Origin: Sphingomonadales bacterium
GTDB taxonomy: Bacteria; Pseudomonadota; Alphaproteobacteria; Sphingomonadales; Sphingomonadaceae
NCBI GenBank assembly: GCA_027483465.1
Contig: JAIXUQ010000050.1
Location: forward strand, 29,734 to 93,733
Direction: 5' to 3'
Length of the DNA: 64,000 nucleotides
Numbering within the stretch: position 1 is the first letter of the stretch; each line of letters opens with the position of its first letter. The position numbers and the translations under genes are program-made. Positions 11,444 to 20,885 of the stretch are shown in pieces. The notes below the pieces were generated by a model, which worked only from the letters and a program-made list of their open reading frames with translations, searched no databases and was not told the DNA's origin.

Positions 11444-11629
11444 AGCATTTCCCGACCAATCTGAATCAGCGTCATCGCCGTTCCGGCGACCCCCACGGGG
11501 CGGGCGGACTTTGGCCCTTGGCTGCGTCGCTCGTCGGTTGCGATGGCGGCTGCATCGCGCCCTCCTCGCACCTTGCCACGAACCAAATTCCGCGCCGTGC
11601 CGCCGTTCCACATTGGTCGGGAAATGCTC
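11443..11629. repeat. 187-bp element with 18-bp perfect terminal inverted repeats
   Basis: The sequence gagcatttcccgaccaat (11443-11460) recurs as its exact reverse complement at 11612-11629. The 151 bases between hold smaller dyads, such as GCGATG...CATCGC. The element begins at the last base of the carbonic anhydrase stop codon and lies in a convergent intergenic gap. The size and arms suggest a MITE- or REP-like non-autonomous repeat. No second copy was noticed in this window. Confidence 0.6.
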
Positions 11630-11637
11630 CAACGGAA

Positions 11638-11683
11638 ACGGGCGCATCCATCACAAACAGGGGGGAGTGATGGATGCGCCCGT
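11638..11683. repeat. Strong 17-bp-stem hairpin, possible bidirectional terminator
   Basis: Bases 11638-11654 (acgggcgcatccatcac) pair perfectly with 11667-11683, leaving a 12-base purine-rich loop. It lies between two convergent genes (can ending at 11443, and the hypothetical gene ending at 11823). There is no long U-tract on either side, so termination is only one option. On the plus strand, the loop and second arm contain GGGGGAG followed by an ATG that opens a 10-codon frame ending at 11702. The rest of the gap up to 11822 holds only a small extra hairpin around 11697-11715. Confidence 0.45.
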
Positions 11684-11822
11684 GCCGGAGGGCCGGCGGT
11701 AAGGGCAGTTACCGCGATGGCCAACCGATGACCTGCATATAGGACAATATTGGTCCTGATTTCAAGCGGGAAACATTGCCTTCCTGTCATCTTTAGGTGC
11801 GGCAGGCTGCCGCACCCCCGGA

Positions 11823-12194
11823 TCAGCGTTCGGCTTCATACACCCGGCCGCGCGGATCGCGTGAACCGGCCGCCTGGTTCACATTCTCCTTGAAGCGCTG
11901 ATAGTTGCAGCCGAACGGGCCACCCGGCCCCCAGGTGCCGGAACAGGTGCCGGCCGTGCCGACATCGGGCCCGAGCAAACGGTTGCGTTCGTTCGAAACA
12001 CTGAGCGTGCCGCGCTCCCCGAACGACCGCAGCACCGGCAATGGCGCGCGATAGGGCGATGGCGGCGGCTCGCGATTCGCGCAAACGACGATCTCGTCAG
12101 GCCGGCTTTTCGGTGGGCAGATCACGCTCCACCCCGGCGGCATCAGCGCGGCGGTGCCACTGGCGGCCATCAGCATGGCGGCCAGCGCGCCCAT
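11823..12194 (-). CDS. Hypothetical exported protein
   Basis: 123 residues from the ATG overlapping the lpdA stop codon (TGATG), so probably co-translated with lpdA. The N-terminus (MGALAAMLMAASGTAAL) looks like a short signal peptide or membrane anchor. The mature part is Pro/Arg-rich with three or four Cys (VICPPK, VVCANRE, GTCSG, FGCNYQ), which could form disulfides in the periplasm. I recognise no domain. Similar short CPP-x6-VVCA-containing exported proteins occur in sphingomonads (from memory, no function known). Its link to pyruvate dehydrogenase is positional only. Confidence 0.65.
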   Translation of the reverse strand: MGALAAMLMAASGTAALMPPGWSVICPPKSRPDEIVVCANREPPPSPYRAPLPVLRSFGERGTLSVSNERNRLLGPDVGTAGTCSGTWGPGGPFGCNYQRFKENVNQAAGSRDPRGRVYEAER

Positions 12195-13591
12195 CAATAG
12201 TGCAGCGCCCGCCCGTACGCGTCGAGCACGCTTTCATGCATCATCTCGCTCAGCGTCGGGTGCGGGAAGATGGTGTGCATCAATTCCGCCTCGGTCGTCT
12301 CCAGCCCCATGGCGATGGCATAGCCCTGGATCAACTCGGTCACCTCGGCGCCGACCATGTGGGCGCCCAACAGTTGCCCGGTGGTGGCATCAAACACCGT
12401 CTTCACAAAGCCTTCCGCCTCCCCCAGCGCGATGGCCTTGCCATTGCCGATGAAGGGGAATTTGCCGACGCGCACGCTGTGGCCGGCGGCCTTGGCTTTG
12501 GCTTCGGTCAGGCCGATGCTGGCCACCTGCGGGCGGGCATAGGTGCAGCCGGGAATGCGCGCCACGTCCATCGCGTGGGGGTGGCCGCCGGCGATATGCT
12601 CCACCGCGATGATGCCTTCATGGCTGGCCTTGTGCGCCAGCCAGGGCGGGCCGGTCACATCGCCGATGGCATAAAGGCCGGGCAGATTGGTTTGGCACAT
12701 CGGATCGGTGACGATATGGCCGCGGTTGGTGGCGACGCCGAGCGCTTCGAGACCGATGTTTTCCGTGTTGGGCACGATGCCGATGGCAACGATGACATGG
12801 CTGTAGCGGTCGGTGCTGGCCTTGCCATCGGCGGTGGTGATGGTGGCGGTCACGCCCTCGGGCCCCGGCGTCACGTCGCTCACTTTGGCGCCGGTCATGA
12901 TCGTCAGGCCCTGCTTGGTCAGCGCCTTTTGCGCGAAGGCTGAAACCTCCTCATCCTCCACTGGCAGGATGCGTTCGAGCATCTCCACCACCGTCACCGT
13001 CGCGCCCATGTCGCTGTAGAAGCTGGCGAATTCGATGCCGATGGCGCCCGATCCGATCACCAGCAATTTCGTCGGCATCGCCGGCGGCACCATGGCGTGG
13101 CGATAGGTCCAGATGCGGTTGCCGTCCGCCTCAAGGCCCGGCAGATCGCGGGCGCGGGCGCCGGTCGCCACGATGACATTCCTGGCGCTGAGCACCCGCT
13201 CACTATTGGCGGTCGTAACCGAGACGCTGGTCGGCCCGGTCAAGCGCCCCTGCCCTTCCACCACCTCGATCCTGTTCTTCTTCATCAGGCCCTTCACGCC
13301 GCTGTTCAGCTGCGCCGCCACCTTGCGGGAACGGTCGGTCACCTTCTTCAGATCAAACGCGGGCTTCTCCACGCTGAGCCCATAGGCATCGGCGTGGGTG
13401 ATATAATGATAGATTTCGCTGGTGCGCAGCAGCGCCTTGGTCGGGATGCAGCCCCAGTTCAGGCAAATGCCGCCCAACCGCTCACGCTCGACAATGGCGA
13501 CCTTCAAGCCCAACTGGCTTGCGCGGATCGCGGCGACATAGCCGCCGGGGCCGGAGCCGAGGATAACGAGATCAAATGTTTCAGGCGTCAT
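12194..13591 (-). CDS. lpdA: Dihydrolipoyl dehydrogenase (E3 of pyruvate dehydrogenase)
   Basis: Flavoprotein that reoxidises dihydrolipoamide with NAD+. 465 residues: N-terminal FAD-binding GSGPGGYVAAIRA, redox disulfide in GGICLNWGCIPTKAL, NAD-binding GSGAIGIEFASFYSDMGA, second FAD motif GLYAIGDV, and the C-terminal active-site HPTLSEMM with catalytic His. It has its own AGAAGG ribosome site yet overlaps the upstream small ORF by ATGA. Being last among the catalytic genes of the pdh operon, it is the E3 of that complex; a second E3 at 56277-57674 belongs with the 2-oxoglutarate complex. Confidence 0.97.
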   Translation of the reverse strand: MTPETFDLVILGSGPGGYVAAIRASQLGLKVAIVERERLGGICLNWGCIPTKALLRTSEIYHYITHADAYGLSVEKPAFDLKKVTDRSRKVAAQLNSGVKGLMKKNRIEVVEGQGRLTGPTSVSVTTANSERVLSARNVIVATGARARDLPGLEADGNRIWTYRHAMVPPAMPTKLLVIGSGAIGIEFASFYSDMGATVTVVEMLERILPVEDEEVSAFAQKALTKQGLTIMTGAKVSDVTPGPEGVTATITTADGKASTDRYSHVIVAIGIVPNTENIGLEALGVATNRGHIVTDPMCQTNLPGLYAIGDVTGPPWLAHKASHEGIIAVEHIAGGHPHAMDVARIPGCTYARPQVASIGLTEAKAKAAGHSVRVGKFPFIGNGKAIALGEAEGFVKTVFDATTGQLLGAHMVGAEVTELIQGYAIAMGLETTEAELMHTIFPHPTLSEMMHESVLDAYGRALHY

Positions 13592-13926
13592 TGTAACCTT
13601 CTGCTGTTCAATCGTGATGCGAGTTGTCGCAAATAACTCACCACTGACTCACGTTTCCCGATCAAAGCAGTGTCGGGTTGCACACGCCGGGGATGATCAC
13701 CCTGAGAATAACAGAGAGCTACACACAATTTGATCCACGTGCGTCGATGAGATGCAGGCTCTGGAGCTATCTGAAGTGCATCGGAATATATGTTGCCGAC
13801 AGTCAACCAATTGCGAGCATGCGCCTTATCCAAATTTATGTCTATTCTCTGTTCAAATAATGTGATGGCGTCTATTTCGTCTCCGTCTCCGACCAGTGAA
13901 AGCGAATTCAGTGGTTGGCGCATCAT
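13588..13926 (-). CDS. Small unrecognised ORF of atypical composition within the pdh operon
   Basis: 112 codons, beginning three bases after the pdhC TAG (ATG ATG at 13921-13926) and ending in an ATGA overlap with lpdA. This tight fit argues for translation. The region is far more AT-rich (about half G+C by eye) than the flanking genes and uses codons rare around it, suggesting acquisition. The product (MMRQPLNSLSLVGDGDE... and basic C-terminus RQLASRLNSRRLQ) has two Cys and no membrane segment. I recognise no domain. It could instead be inserted non-coding DNA that happens to stay open. Confidence 0.45.
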   Translation of the reverse strand: MMRQPLNSLSLVGDGDEIDAITLFEQRIDINLDKAHARNWLTVGNIYSDALQIAPEPASHRRTWIKLCVALCYSQGDHPRRVQPDTALIGKRESVVSYLRQLASRLNSRRLQ

Positions 13927-13929
13927 AAA

Positions 13930-15225
13930 CTACGCCACCAGTCCTAGCGGGTTCTCGATCAGCGCCTTGATCGCGCCCATCAGTTCGGCGCCGTCCGCCC
14001 CATCGATGGCGCGGTGATCGAAGCTGCCGGTGATGGTCATCACCGTGGCGATGGCGAGCGCGTCGCCCTTCACCACGGCGCGCTTCTCGCCGGCGCCCAC
14101 GGCCAGGATCATCGCCTGCGGCGGGTTGATCACCGCGTCAAACTGCTTGATGCCAAACATGCCCAGATTGGAAAGCGACGCGGTGCCGCCCTGATATTCG
14201 TGCGGCTGCAACTTGCCGGCGCGGGCCTTTTCGGCGAGCACCTTCATTTCGCTGGCAATCTGGCTGACGGCCTTGCCATCGGCGCCGGTGATGATCGGCG
14301 TGATCAGGCCCGAGGGCGCGGCTACGGCCACCGAGATATCGGCGCGCTCATAGACGAGCAAATGATCGCCGGCGAACGAGACGTTGCACTTGGGCACTTG
14401 GCGCAGGCCGAGCGCCAGCGCCTTGATGACGAGATCGTTGACGCTCACCTTGATGCCGCGCGGTTCCAGCGCCTTGTTCAATTCGCCGCGCAGCTTGAGC
14501 AGCGCATCCAGTTCCACGTCGAGCGTCAAATAGATGTGCGGGATGGACTGTTTGGCCTCGGTCAGCCGGCGGGCGATCACCTTGCGCACATTGCCCAGCT
14601 TCTCGACGCTGTGCGGAATGTCGCTGGTGACCGGGGCGGCGGGTGCCGGCGCCGGAGCCGGGGCGGGCGCTGCCGGCACCCCCTCTCCCGGGCCGCCCTG
14701 CGGGCGTCTCTCGACCTCTCCCCCAGGGGGAGAGGTGATGGCCACCGGCTTGCCGGCCGCGGCCTCCACATCAGCGCGCACGATGCGGCCGCGCGGGCCG
14801 CTGCCGGCCACGCTGGCCAGATCGACGCCCTTCAGTTCGGCGATGCGGCGGGCGAGCGGGCTGGCGATGATGCGCTCCCCAGCCGCCGGCGGCGCAGCCA
14901 CTGGGGCCGGGGCGGCGGCTGGCGCTGCCGCCGGAGCGGGAGCCGGGGCGGGTGCCGGCTTCGGCGGCGGCGCACTGCCCTCGCCGTCGCCGGCCAGCCG
15001 CAGGATCACCGTGCCCACCGGCACATTTTCGAGGCCCTCGGGCACGGCGATCTCGATCACCACGCCTTCGTCCACGGCCTCCACCTCCATGGTGGCCTTG
15101 TCGGTCTCGATCTCGGCGATGATATCGCCCGATTTCACCGTGTCACCCGGCTTCACATGCCATTTGGCCAGCGTGCCCACCTCCATGGTGGGCGACAGGG
15201 CGGGCATGGTCACATCAATCGCCAT
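13930..15225 (-). CDS. pdhC: Pyruvate dehydrogenase E2, dihydrolipoamide acetyltransferase
   Basis: Core of the PDH complex, transferring acetyl groups to CoA. 431 residues from the ATG of [14 protein letters not shown] (15223-15225), one base after the NYN gene stop. Lipoyl domain 1-78 with Lys43 in [11 protein letters not shown]; Ala/Pro linker; peripheral-subunit-binding domain at about 117-155 ([16 protein letters not shown]... GSGPRGRI); second linker; catalytic domain from about 205 with active-site [14 protein letters not shown]. Residues about 165-183 ([15 protein letters not shown]) are encoded by a REP-like palindromic element read in frame, an oddity described separately. Confidence 0.96.
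   Translation of the reverse strand: MAIDVTMPALSPTMEVGTLAKWHVKPGDTVKSGDIIAEIETDKATMEVEAVDEGVVIEIAVPEGLENVPVGTVILRLAGDGEGSAPPPKPAPAPAPAPAAAPAAAPAPVAAPPAAGERIIASPLARRIAELKGVDLASVAGSGPRGRIVRADVEAAAGKPVAITSPPGGEVERRPQGGPGEGVPAAPAPAPAPAPAAPVTSDIPHSVEKLGNVRKVIARRLTEAKQSIPHIYLTLDVELDALLKLRGELNKALEPRGIKVSVNDLVIKALALGLRQVPKCNVSFAGDHLLVYERADISVAVAAPSGLITPIITGADGKAVSQIASEMKVLAEKARAGKLQPHEYQGGTASLSNLGMFGIKQFDAVINPPQAMILAVGAGEKRAVVKGDALAIATVMTITGSFDHRAIDGADGAELMGAIKALIENPLGLVA
14682..14736. repeat. REP-like palindromic element inside pdhC
   Basis: Contains a perfect 11-bp-arm palindrome acctctccccc-a-gggggagaggt at 14714-14736 next to CCGCCCTGCGGGC, the same building blocks as the intergenic repeats at 53258-53453 (in opposite orientation). 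It is in frame and encodes about 18 residues of the second E2 linker. Confidence 0.65.
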
Positions 15226-15226
15226 A

Positions 15227-15880
15227 TCAATTGTCCACAAAAAGCTGATCGACCAGCGCGGACTGTTCGCCATCGTCCGGGTTGTCGATCAGGTCGGCCA
15301 TGTCGAGGAAATAGGCGGCGGCCCCGGCCAGCGCGCCGGAATAACGGACCTCGGCGCCCTGATCGGATTTCATCGCCCAGGCCACCACCAGCGCGCGCTT
15401 GCCGATGGCGTTGATCTTCTTCACCAGCGGCACGAAATCGCCATCGCCGGCCACCAGCGCCACCACATCGCAGCGGTCAGACACGGCCAGGTCAAACGCC
15501 TCCAGCGCCAGCCACACATCGATGCCCTGTTCCTTGGGCGGTTCGCTGTTGGTGTCGATGCGGGTGAAATGCGGGGTGATGTTGCTGGCGGCCAGGATCT
15601 GATCAAACACCCGGTCGTTGCGCAGCGCATCCTCGACGAAATTGCCGGTGCGCGCCCGCTCCTCCAGATCGCGCACCGTGTAGCGGCCGCGGAAATAATG
15701 CGCCTCCACCACGCGGGCGCGGCTGCGCGGCACATCTTCCATGTCGGCGGTGGCGACGCGGATGAAATCCATCAGGCCCGACAGCGACAGGCGGCGCCCG
15801 GCCACATGCTCGAACTTGTAGAAGTTCGAAACGCGGTTGAAATAGCTGCCGTCGATCATCACGGCGATGCGCGTCTGCAT
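15227..15880 (-). CDS. NYN-domain (LabA/DUF88-like) putative ribonuclease
   Basis: 217 residues from the ATG of [11 protein letters not shown], 5 bases after the pdhB stop, with GGTAGG as ribosome site. NYN/PIN-like fold signatures: N-terminal VMIDGSYF with the first Asp, [16 protein letters not shown], and the acidic [20 protein letters not shown], all expected metal-binding positions. The family acts on RNA or is of unknown role. Its position inside the pdh operon, overlapping regulation with pdhB and pdhC, is unusual; no functional link to pyruvate oxidation is known to me. The family call is firm; function is open. Confidence 0.85.
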   Translation of the reverse strand: MQTRIAVMIDGSYFNRVSNFYKFEHVAGRRLSLSGLMDFIRVATADMEDVPRSRARVVEAHYFRGRYTVRDLEERARTGNFVEDALRNDRVFDQILAASNITPHFTRIDTNSEPPKEQGIDVWLALEAFDLAVSDRCDVVALVAGDGDFVPLVKKINAIGKRALVVAWAMKSDQGAEVRYSGALAGAAAYFLDMADLIDNPDDGEQSALVDQLFVDN

Positions 15881-15885
15881 GGGCC

Positions 15886-17247
15886 CTACCTGTAACACAC
15901 GGCGCGTGCGGCGGCGACGACATCCTCTGCCTTCAGCAACGCGGCCTTTTCCAGATTGGCGGCATAGGGCAGCGGCACGTCCACATTCGTCACCCGCAGC
16001 ACCGGCGCATCCAGATCGTCAAAGCCATCCTCCATGCAGATCGCCATGATTTCCGAGGCGATCGAGCAGGTCGGCCAGCCTTCCTCCACCACCACCAGGC
16101 GGTTGGTCTTCTTCAGGCTGGCCAGCACGGTGGCGCGATCCAGCGGGCGCAGGGTGCGCAGATCGATCACCTCGGCCTCGATCCCCTCGGCAGCCAGGGT
16201 GGCGGCGGCCTGCAGCGCCACGCCCACGCCGATGCTGTAGCTCACCAGCGTGACATGCTGGCCAGCGCGGCAGATGCGGGCCTTGCCGATCGGCACGACA
16301 TGCTCGCCCTCCGGCACGTCAAAGCTCTGGCCATAGAGCAGCTCATTCTCAAGGAACACCACCGGATCGGGGCTGCGGATGGCGGCCTTCAGCAAGCCCT
16401 TGGCATCGGCGGCATCATAGGGCGAAATCACGATCAGGCCGGGGACACTGGCATACCAGGGGCCATAATTCTGGCTGTGCTGGGCGGCCACGCGGCTGGC
16501 GGCACCATTGGGGCCGCGGAACACGATCGGGCAGCGCATCTGCCCGCCCGACATGTAGAGGGTTTTCGCCGCCGAATTGATGATATGGTCAATCGCCTGC
16601 ATGGCGAAGTTGAAGGTCATGAACTCCACCACCGGTTTCAGCCCGCCCATGGCGGCGCCGGTGCCCAGGCCGGCAAAGCCATATTCGGTGATCGGCGTGT
16701 CGATCACGCGGGCGGGGCCGAACTCCTCGAGCAAGCCTTGCGTCACCTTGTAGGCGCCCTGATATTCGGCCACCTCCTCGCCCATCACGAACACCGTGCC
16801 ATCGCCGCGCATTTCCTCGGCCATGGCATCGCGCAGCGCCTCGCGCACCGTCTGGCGGCGGGTGGGGCCGCTGGCGGGTTCGGGCGCGGTGATGGCAGGC
16901 GCGGTGACGGCGGGGGCGATGGCGGCCGGCGTAGGTTCAGGCGTGATCGCGGCAACCGGCGACGGTGCGGCGGCGGGGGGCGCAACGGGCGCTGGCGCCG
17001 GCGCCTCATCCTCGCCGGTGATGCTGATGATCGGGGTGCCCACCTTCACGCCTTCGCTGCCGGCGGCCACCAGCAGGGCGGCCACGGTGCCGCCATCATC
17101 GGCTTCCAGTTCCATGGTCGCCTTGTCGGTCTCAATCTCGGCGATCACGTCACCGGGTTTCACCACATCGCCCACGGCCACCAGCCATTTGGCCAGCGTG
17201 CCCTCTTCCATGGTGGGCGACATGGCGGGAAGCAGGATCTGCGGCAT
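15886..17247 (-). CDS. pdhB: Pyruvate dehydrogenase E1 beta subunit with N-terminal lipoyl domain
   Basis: Thiamine-diphosphate E1 component, beta chain, 453 residues. Residues 1-78 form a lipoyl domain with the modified Lys in [11 protein letters not shown], an arrangement typical of alphaproteobacterial PDH. An Ala/Pro linker (about 85-130) leads to the transketolase-like domain ([12 protein letters not shown]... [20 protein letters not shown]... [20 protein letters not shown]). It overlaps pdhA by TGATG. Together with pdhA it decarboxylates pyruvate and acetylates lipoyl groups. Confidence 0.97.
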   Translation of the reverse strand: MPQILLPAMSPTMEEGTLAKWLVAVGDVVKPGDVIAEIETDKATMELEADDGGTVAALLVAAGSEGVKVGTPIISITGEDEAPAPAPVAPPAAAPSPVAAITPEPTPAAIAPAVTAPAITAPEPASGPTRRQTVREALRDAMAEEMRGDGTVFVMGEEVAEYQGAYKVTQGLLEEFGPARVIDTPITEYGFAGLGTGAAMGGLKPVVEFMTFNFAMQAIDHIINSAAKTLYMSGGQMRCPIVFRGPNGAASRVAAQHSQNYGPWYASVPGLIVISPYDAADAKGLLKAAIRSPDPVVFLENELLYGQSFDVPEGEHVVPIGKARICRAGQHVTLVSYSIGVGVALQAAATLAAEGIEAEVIDLRTLRPLDRATVLASLKKTNRLVVVEEGWPTCSIASEIMAICMEDGFDDLDAPVLRVTNVDVPLPYAANLEKAALLKAEDVVAAARAVCYR

Positions 17248-18296
17248 CAGTAGGTTCCCAGCAGCACGTCGGTGTGGAGTTCGGACAGGGCCGGTTCCGG
17301 CGCTTCCAGGGCGAAATCGGCGCTTTCGGCCACCTCGTCACGCACCTCGCGGTCAATGGCCTTCAGCGCGGCCTCGTCGGCAAAGCCGCCGTCGATGATT
17401 TCCTTCTTCAGCCCCTCGATCGGGTCGCTCTTCTCGCGCATCGCCTGCACTTCCTCGCGGCTGCGATACTTGGCCGGGTCGCTCATCGAATGGCCGCGAT
17501 AGCGGTAGGTCTTCATTTCCATCAACACCGGGCCGTTGCCGGCGCGCACCCAATCGATGGCGGTCCTGGCCGCTCCGCGCACCGCCAGCACGTCCATCCC
17601 GTCCACTTGCATGCCGGGCACGCGGAAGCTTTCGCCGCGGCGATACAATTGATCCTCGGAACTGGCGCGGTTCACCGATGTGCCCATGGCATATTGGTTG
17701 TTCTCGATCACGAAGATCACCGGCAGCTTCCACAGCTCGGCCATGTTGAAGCTTTCATAGACCTGGCCCTGATTGGCCGCGCCATCGCCGAAATAGGTGA
17801 CCGCGATATGGCCATCGCCCTTGTATTTGTGGGCAAAGCCCAACCCGGCGCCCAGCGGCACCTGGGCGGCCACAATGCCGTGGCCGCCGAAAAAGCCATG
17901 CTCCACGCTGAACATGTGCATGGAACCGCCCTTGCCGCGGCTGATGCCGGCGGCGCGGCCGGTCAGTTCGGCCATCACCGCCCGGGCATCGATGCCGCAG
18001 GCCAGCATATGGCCATGATCGCGATAGCCGGTGATGATGGAATCGCCGCGCTTCAGTTCGGCCTGCATGCCCACCACCACGGCTTCCTGGCCGATGTAGA
18101 GGTGACAGAAACCGCCGATCTGCCCCATGCCGTAAAGCTGGCCGGCCCGCTCCTCAAACCGGCGGATCAGCACCATCTGGCGATACATGGCCAGCAGCTC
18201 TTCTTTGCTGGCCACGAACCGTTGCGGTTCATCGGGGCGGGGCCAGTTCGGCGCTGCCGGTGCGGAGACAGCCTTGCGGCCGGTGCTGCGAGCCAA
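17247..18296 (-). CDS. pdhA: Pyruvate dehydrogenase E1 alpha subunit
   Basis: 349 residues. The thiamine-diphosphate motif [19 protein letters not shown], followed by [10 protein letters not shown], and the phosphorylation-loop-like region [19 protein letters not shown] identify E1 alpha. First gene of the operon pdhA-pdhB-NYN-pdhC-ORF-lpdA. GGGAGAAGGGGAT precedes the start. Palindromes at 18366-18394 lie upstream and are candidates for regulation. Confidence 0.97.
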   Translation of the reverse strand: MARSTGRKAVSAPAAPNWPRPDEPQRFVASKEELLAMYRQMVLIRRFEERAGQLYGMGQIGGFCHLYIGQEAVVVGMQAELKRGDSIITGYRDHGHMLACGIDARAVMAELTGRAAGISRGKGGSMHMFSVEHGFFGGHGIVAAQVPLGAGLGFAHKYKGDGHIAVTYFGDGAANQGQVYESFNMAELWKLPVIFVIENNQYAMGTSVNRASSEDQLYRRGESFRVPGMQVDGMDVLAVRGAARTAIDWVRAGNGPVLMEMKTYRYRGHSMSDPAKYRSREEVQAMREKSDPIEGLKKEIIDGGFADEAALKAIDREVRDEVAESADFALEAPEPALSELHTDVLLGTY

Positions 18297-18365
18297 GTTG
18301 ATCCCCTTCTCCCAAGTGGTGAACTTGGTATATTATGTCGCAGGCTGGGGCGGCAAGTGTCACTT

Positions 18366-18394
18366 TTTGGCAATGTGCCAAACCGGTTAACCGG
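18366..18394. promoter_or_regulatory. Two adjacent palindromes upstream of pdhA
   Basis: TTTGGCAATGTGCCAAA (18366-18382, 7-bp arms, 3-base centre) is followed at once by CCGGTTAACCGG (18383-18394, a perfect 12-bp palindrome). Both lie in the 111-base gap between the ftsB stop and pdhA start, about 70-95 bases before the pdhA ATG. They could be an operator for a dimeric regulator of the pdh operon. The protein is unknown. Confidence 0.4.
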
Positions 18395-18407
18395 CCGCGG
18401 CGGCGGA

Positions 18408-18743
18408 TCAGCGGGCGGCCGGCGGCTCTGCGGGCGGCAGCGGCACGATCACTTCATCCGGGCGCACCATGTCGAGCCGGCGGCGCACCAGTTCATCGGC
18501 CAGATCGGGATCAACCCCGCGCGGATCGAGCAGCACCAGCCGCTGTTGCAGCGCGGCCTTCTGCTCATCGGTTTCGCGCACCTGGGCTTCAAGCCGGGCG
18601 CGCTGGGCCTGATAATCGCGCAGCGCGCCATAGCCGGTGGGGCCGGAGGCGGCATGGAAGGCGAAATAACCGGCCACGACAATGCAGCTGACCGGCAGCG
18701 CCGACCGCACGATATAATCCCTCAGGCCGAATTTGGCTGCCAT
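18408..18743 (-). CDS. ftsB: FtsB/DivIC-type septum formation initiator
   Basis: 111 residues: short cytoplasmic N-terminus, one membrane segment (SALPVSCIVVAGYFAFHA, about 15-32), then a coiled coil (LRDYQAQRARLEAQVRETDEQKAALQQRLVLL) and the FtsB-like DPDLADELVRRRLDMVRPDEV motif. It acts with FtsL and FtsQ at the divisome. A Pro/Ala tail ends the protein. It lies upstream of pdhA on the same strand, as in other alphaproteobacteria. Divergent from the beta-oxidation gene across about 100 bases. Confidence 0.9.
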   Translation of the reverse strand: MAAKFGLRDYIVRSALPVSCIVVAGYFAFHAASGPTGYGALRDYQAQRARLEAQVRETDEQKAALQQRLVLLDPRGVDPDLADELVRRRLDMVRPDEVIVPLPPAEPPAAR

Positions 18744-18845
18744 TCGTCCAATTTATGCAAACACTGCCCTATCCACAAGGCTGCAATGCCGCCGTTTCGC
18801 TGCTAGCGTGGTGCAAACATCATCATACCGGGGAGAGGCCTGCCA

Positions 18846-20885
18846 ATGACCGCCATCAATCATGTTGTTGATCTTGCGAAGGATGGCGATATCGCCGTGG
18901 TCACGGTGAATTCGCCGCCGGTCAACGCGCTGTCGGCCGATGTGCGCGATGGCCTGGCCGGCGCCTTTGCCGCCATCGCCGGCGATTCGGACGTGAAGGC
19001 CGCCGTGCTGGTGTGCGCCGGGCGCACCTTCATCGCCGGGGCGGATATTTCCGAATTCGGCAAGCCGCCGCGCGGGGCCGCCCTGCCCGCCGTGCAGGAT
19101 GCGATGGAAAGCGCCCCCGTGCCGGTGATCGCCGCCATCCACGGCACCGCGCTGGGCGGCGGCCTTGAGGTGGCGCTGTGCGCCCATTACCGGGTGAGCG
19201 ATGCCAAGGCGAAATTCGGCCTGCCCGAAGTGAAGCTGGGCCTGCTGCCCGGCGCCGGCGGCACCCAGCGGCTGCCGCGCATCGTCGGCGCGAAGAAGGC
19301 GACCGAGATGGTGACCAGCGGTGCCCAGATGAACGCCCGCGATGCGCTGGCCACCGGCCTGGTGGACGAAGTGGTGGAGGGTGATCTGACGGCCGGCGCC
19401 ATCGCCTTCGCCCGCCGCGTGGTGGCCGAGGGCCGGCCGCTGAAGAAGGTGCGCGATGATGCCAGCAAGCTGGGTGGCGATGCGGCCAGCCTGGCGCCCT
19501 TCTTTGCCGAGTTCCGCGCGAAAAATGCCAAGGCGTTCAAGGGCTTTGATGCGCCCGAAGCCAATATCAAGTGCATCGAGGCCGCCGTTGCCCTGCCGTT
19601 CGAGGATGGGCTGAAGGTGGAGCGCAGCGAATTCATGAAGCTGATGACCGGGCTCCAGTCCGCCGCCCAGCGCCATGTCTTCTTTGCCGAGCGCGCCGCC
19701 GCCAAGATCGATGGCCTGCCCGCCGATGTGCAGCCGCTGCCGGTTAAGAAGGTGGGGGTGATCGGCGCCGGCACCATGGGCGGCGGCATTTCGATGAACT
19801 TCCTCAGTGTCGGCATTCCGGTGACGATCGTGGAGCAGAAGCAGGAGGCGCTGGACCGCGGTGTTGCCATCATCCGCAAGAATTACCAGAACAGCGCCGA
19901 CAAGGGCCGGTTTCCGCAGAGCGAGGTCGAAGCCCGCATGGGCCGGCTCACCCCGTCGCTCAATCTGGAGGATCTGGCCGATTGCGACCTGATCATCGAA
20001 GCCGTGTTCGAGAATATGGCGATCAAGAAGGATATTTTCGGCAAGCTCGACAAGATCGCCAAGCCCGGCGCCATCCTGGCCAGCAACACCTCCTATCTTG
20101 ACGTGGACGAGATCGCTGCGGCCACCACGCGGCCCGAATATGTGCTGGGCATGCATTATTTCTCGCCGGCCAATGTGATGCGTCTGCTGGAGGTGGTGCG
20201 CGGCGCGAAGACTGACAGCCAAGTGCTGGCCACCGCCATGGCGATCGGCAAGGCCACCGGCAAGATCGCCGTGGTGGCCGGCGTGTGCCACGGCTTCATC
20301 GGCAACCGCATGCTGGCCCGCCGCCAGCAACAGGCCAATGCGCTGCTGCTGGAAGGCGCCGCACCGGCCGATATCGACCGGGTGCTCACCGATTTCGGCT
20401 TCCCGATGGGGCCGTTCCAGATGAGCGACCTGGCCGGGCTGGACATCGGCTGGAACGCCGAAACATCGAAGGGCGAGACGGTGCGGGACCGGCTGTGCGA
20501 AGCCGGCTTGCGCGGCCAGAAGAACGGCAAGGGCTTTTACCTTTATGACGAACAGCGTAACCGCACGCCCAACCCGGAAGCGCTGGCCATCATCGATGCC
20601 TATGCCAGCGAAAAGGGCATCAACCGCCGCCAGATCGACGATCAGGAAATCCTGGAACGCTGCCTGTTCCCGATGGTTAACGAAGGCGCCCGCATCCTGG
20701 CCGAAGGCAAGGCCCAGCGCGCCAGCGACATCGATATCGTCTGGATCAACGGCTATGGCTGGCCGGTCTATCGCGGCGGCCCGATGTTCTGGGCCGAGAA
20801 GGACGTCGGCCGTGAGCGCATCATCGCCGTGCTGGAACAGATGGGCGAGGATGTGTCCCCGGTGCTGCGGGACGGCTGGCAATGA
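18846..20885 (+). CDS. Enoyl-CoA hydratase / 3-hydroxyacyl-CoA dehydrogenase multifunctional enzyme
   Basis: 679-residue fatty-acid beta-oxidation enzyme (FadB/FadJ-like). The N-terminal crotonase domain has oxyanion-hole [22 protein letters not shown] with the first catalytic Glu, and [21 protein letters not shown] with the second. The dehydrogenase half begins near residue 300 with the NAD motif [12 protein letters not shown] and has HYFSPANVM (catalytic His) and GFIGNRM; two C-terminal HAD domains follow. No thiolase gene is adjacent. An ATGA overlap links it to the DUF3089 gene. The overall activity is secure; chain-length preference cannot be told. Confidence 0.94.
   Translation: MTAINHVVDLAKDGDIAVVTVNSPPVNALSADVRDGLAGAFAAIAGDSDVKAAVLVCAGRTFIAGADISEFGKPPRGAALPAVQDAMESAPVPVIAAIHGTALGGGLEVALCAHYRVSDAKAKFGLPEVKLGLLPGAGGTQRLPRIVGAKKATEMVTSGAQMNARDALATGLVDEVVEGDLTAGAIAFARRVVAEGRPLKKVRDDASKLGGDAASLAPFFAEFRAKNAKAFKGFDAPEANIKCIEAAVALPFEDGLKVERSEFMKLMTGLQSAAQRHVFFAERAAAKIDGLPADVQPLPVKKVGVIGAGTMGGGISMNFLSVGIPVTIVEQKQEALDRGVAIIRKNYQNSADKGRFPQSEVEARMGRLTPSLNLEDLADCDLIIEAVFENMAIKKDIFGKLDKIAKPGAILASNTSYLDVDEIAAATTRPEYVLGMHYFSPANVMRLLEVVRGAKTDSQVLATAMAIGKATGKIAVVAGVCHGFIGNRMLARRQQQANALLLEGAAPADIDRVLTDFGFPMGPFQMSDLAGLDIGWNAETSKGETVRDRLCEAGLRGQKNGKGFYLYDEQRNRTPNPEALAIIDAYASEKGINRRQIDDQEILERCLFPMVNEGARILAEGKAQRASDIDIVWINGYGWPVYRGGPMFWAEKDVGRERIIAVLEQMGEDVSPVLRDGWQ

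Noticed and set aside
11444..11822. Long minus-strand frame running across the can gene and the inverted-repeat element
   Set aside because: It is a shadow of can; the product has no recognisable features and its start is in the repeat.
13678..13860. A 60-codon plus-strand frame in the AT-rich gap between pdhC and lpdA
   Set aside because: It has no ribosome site and opposes a tightly coupled minus-strand frame; kept only as an alternative reading of atypical DNA.
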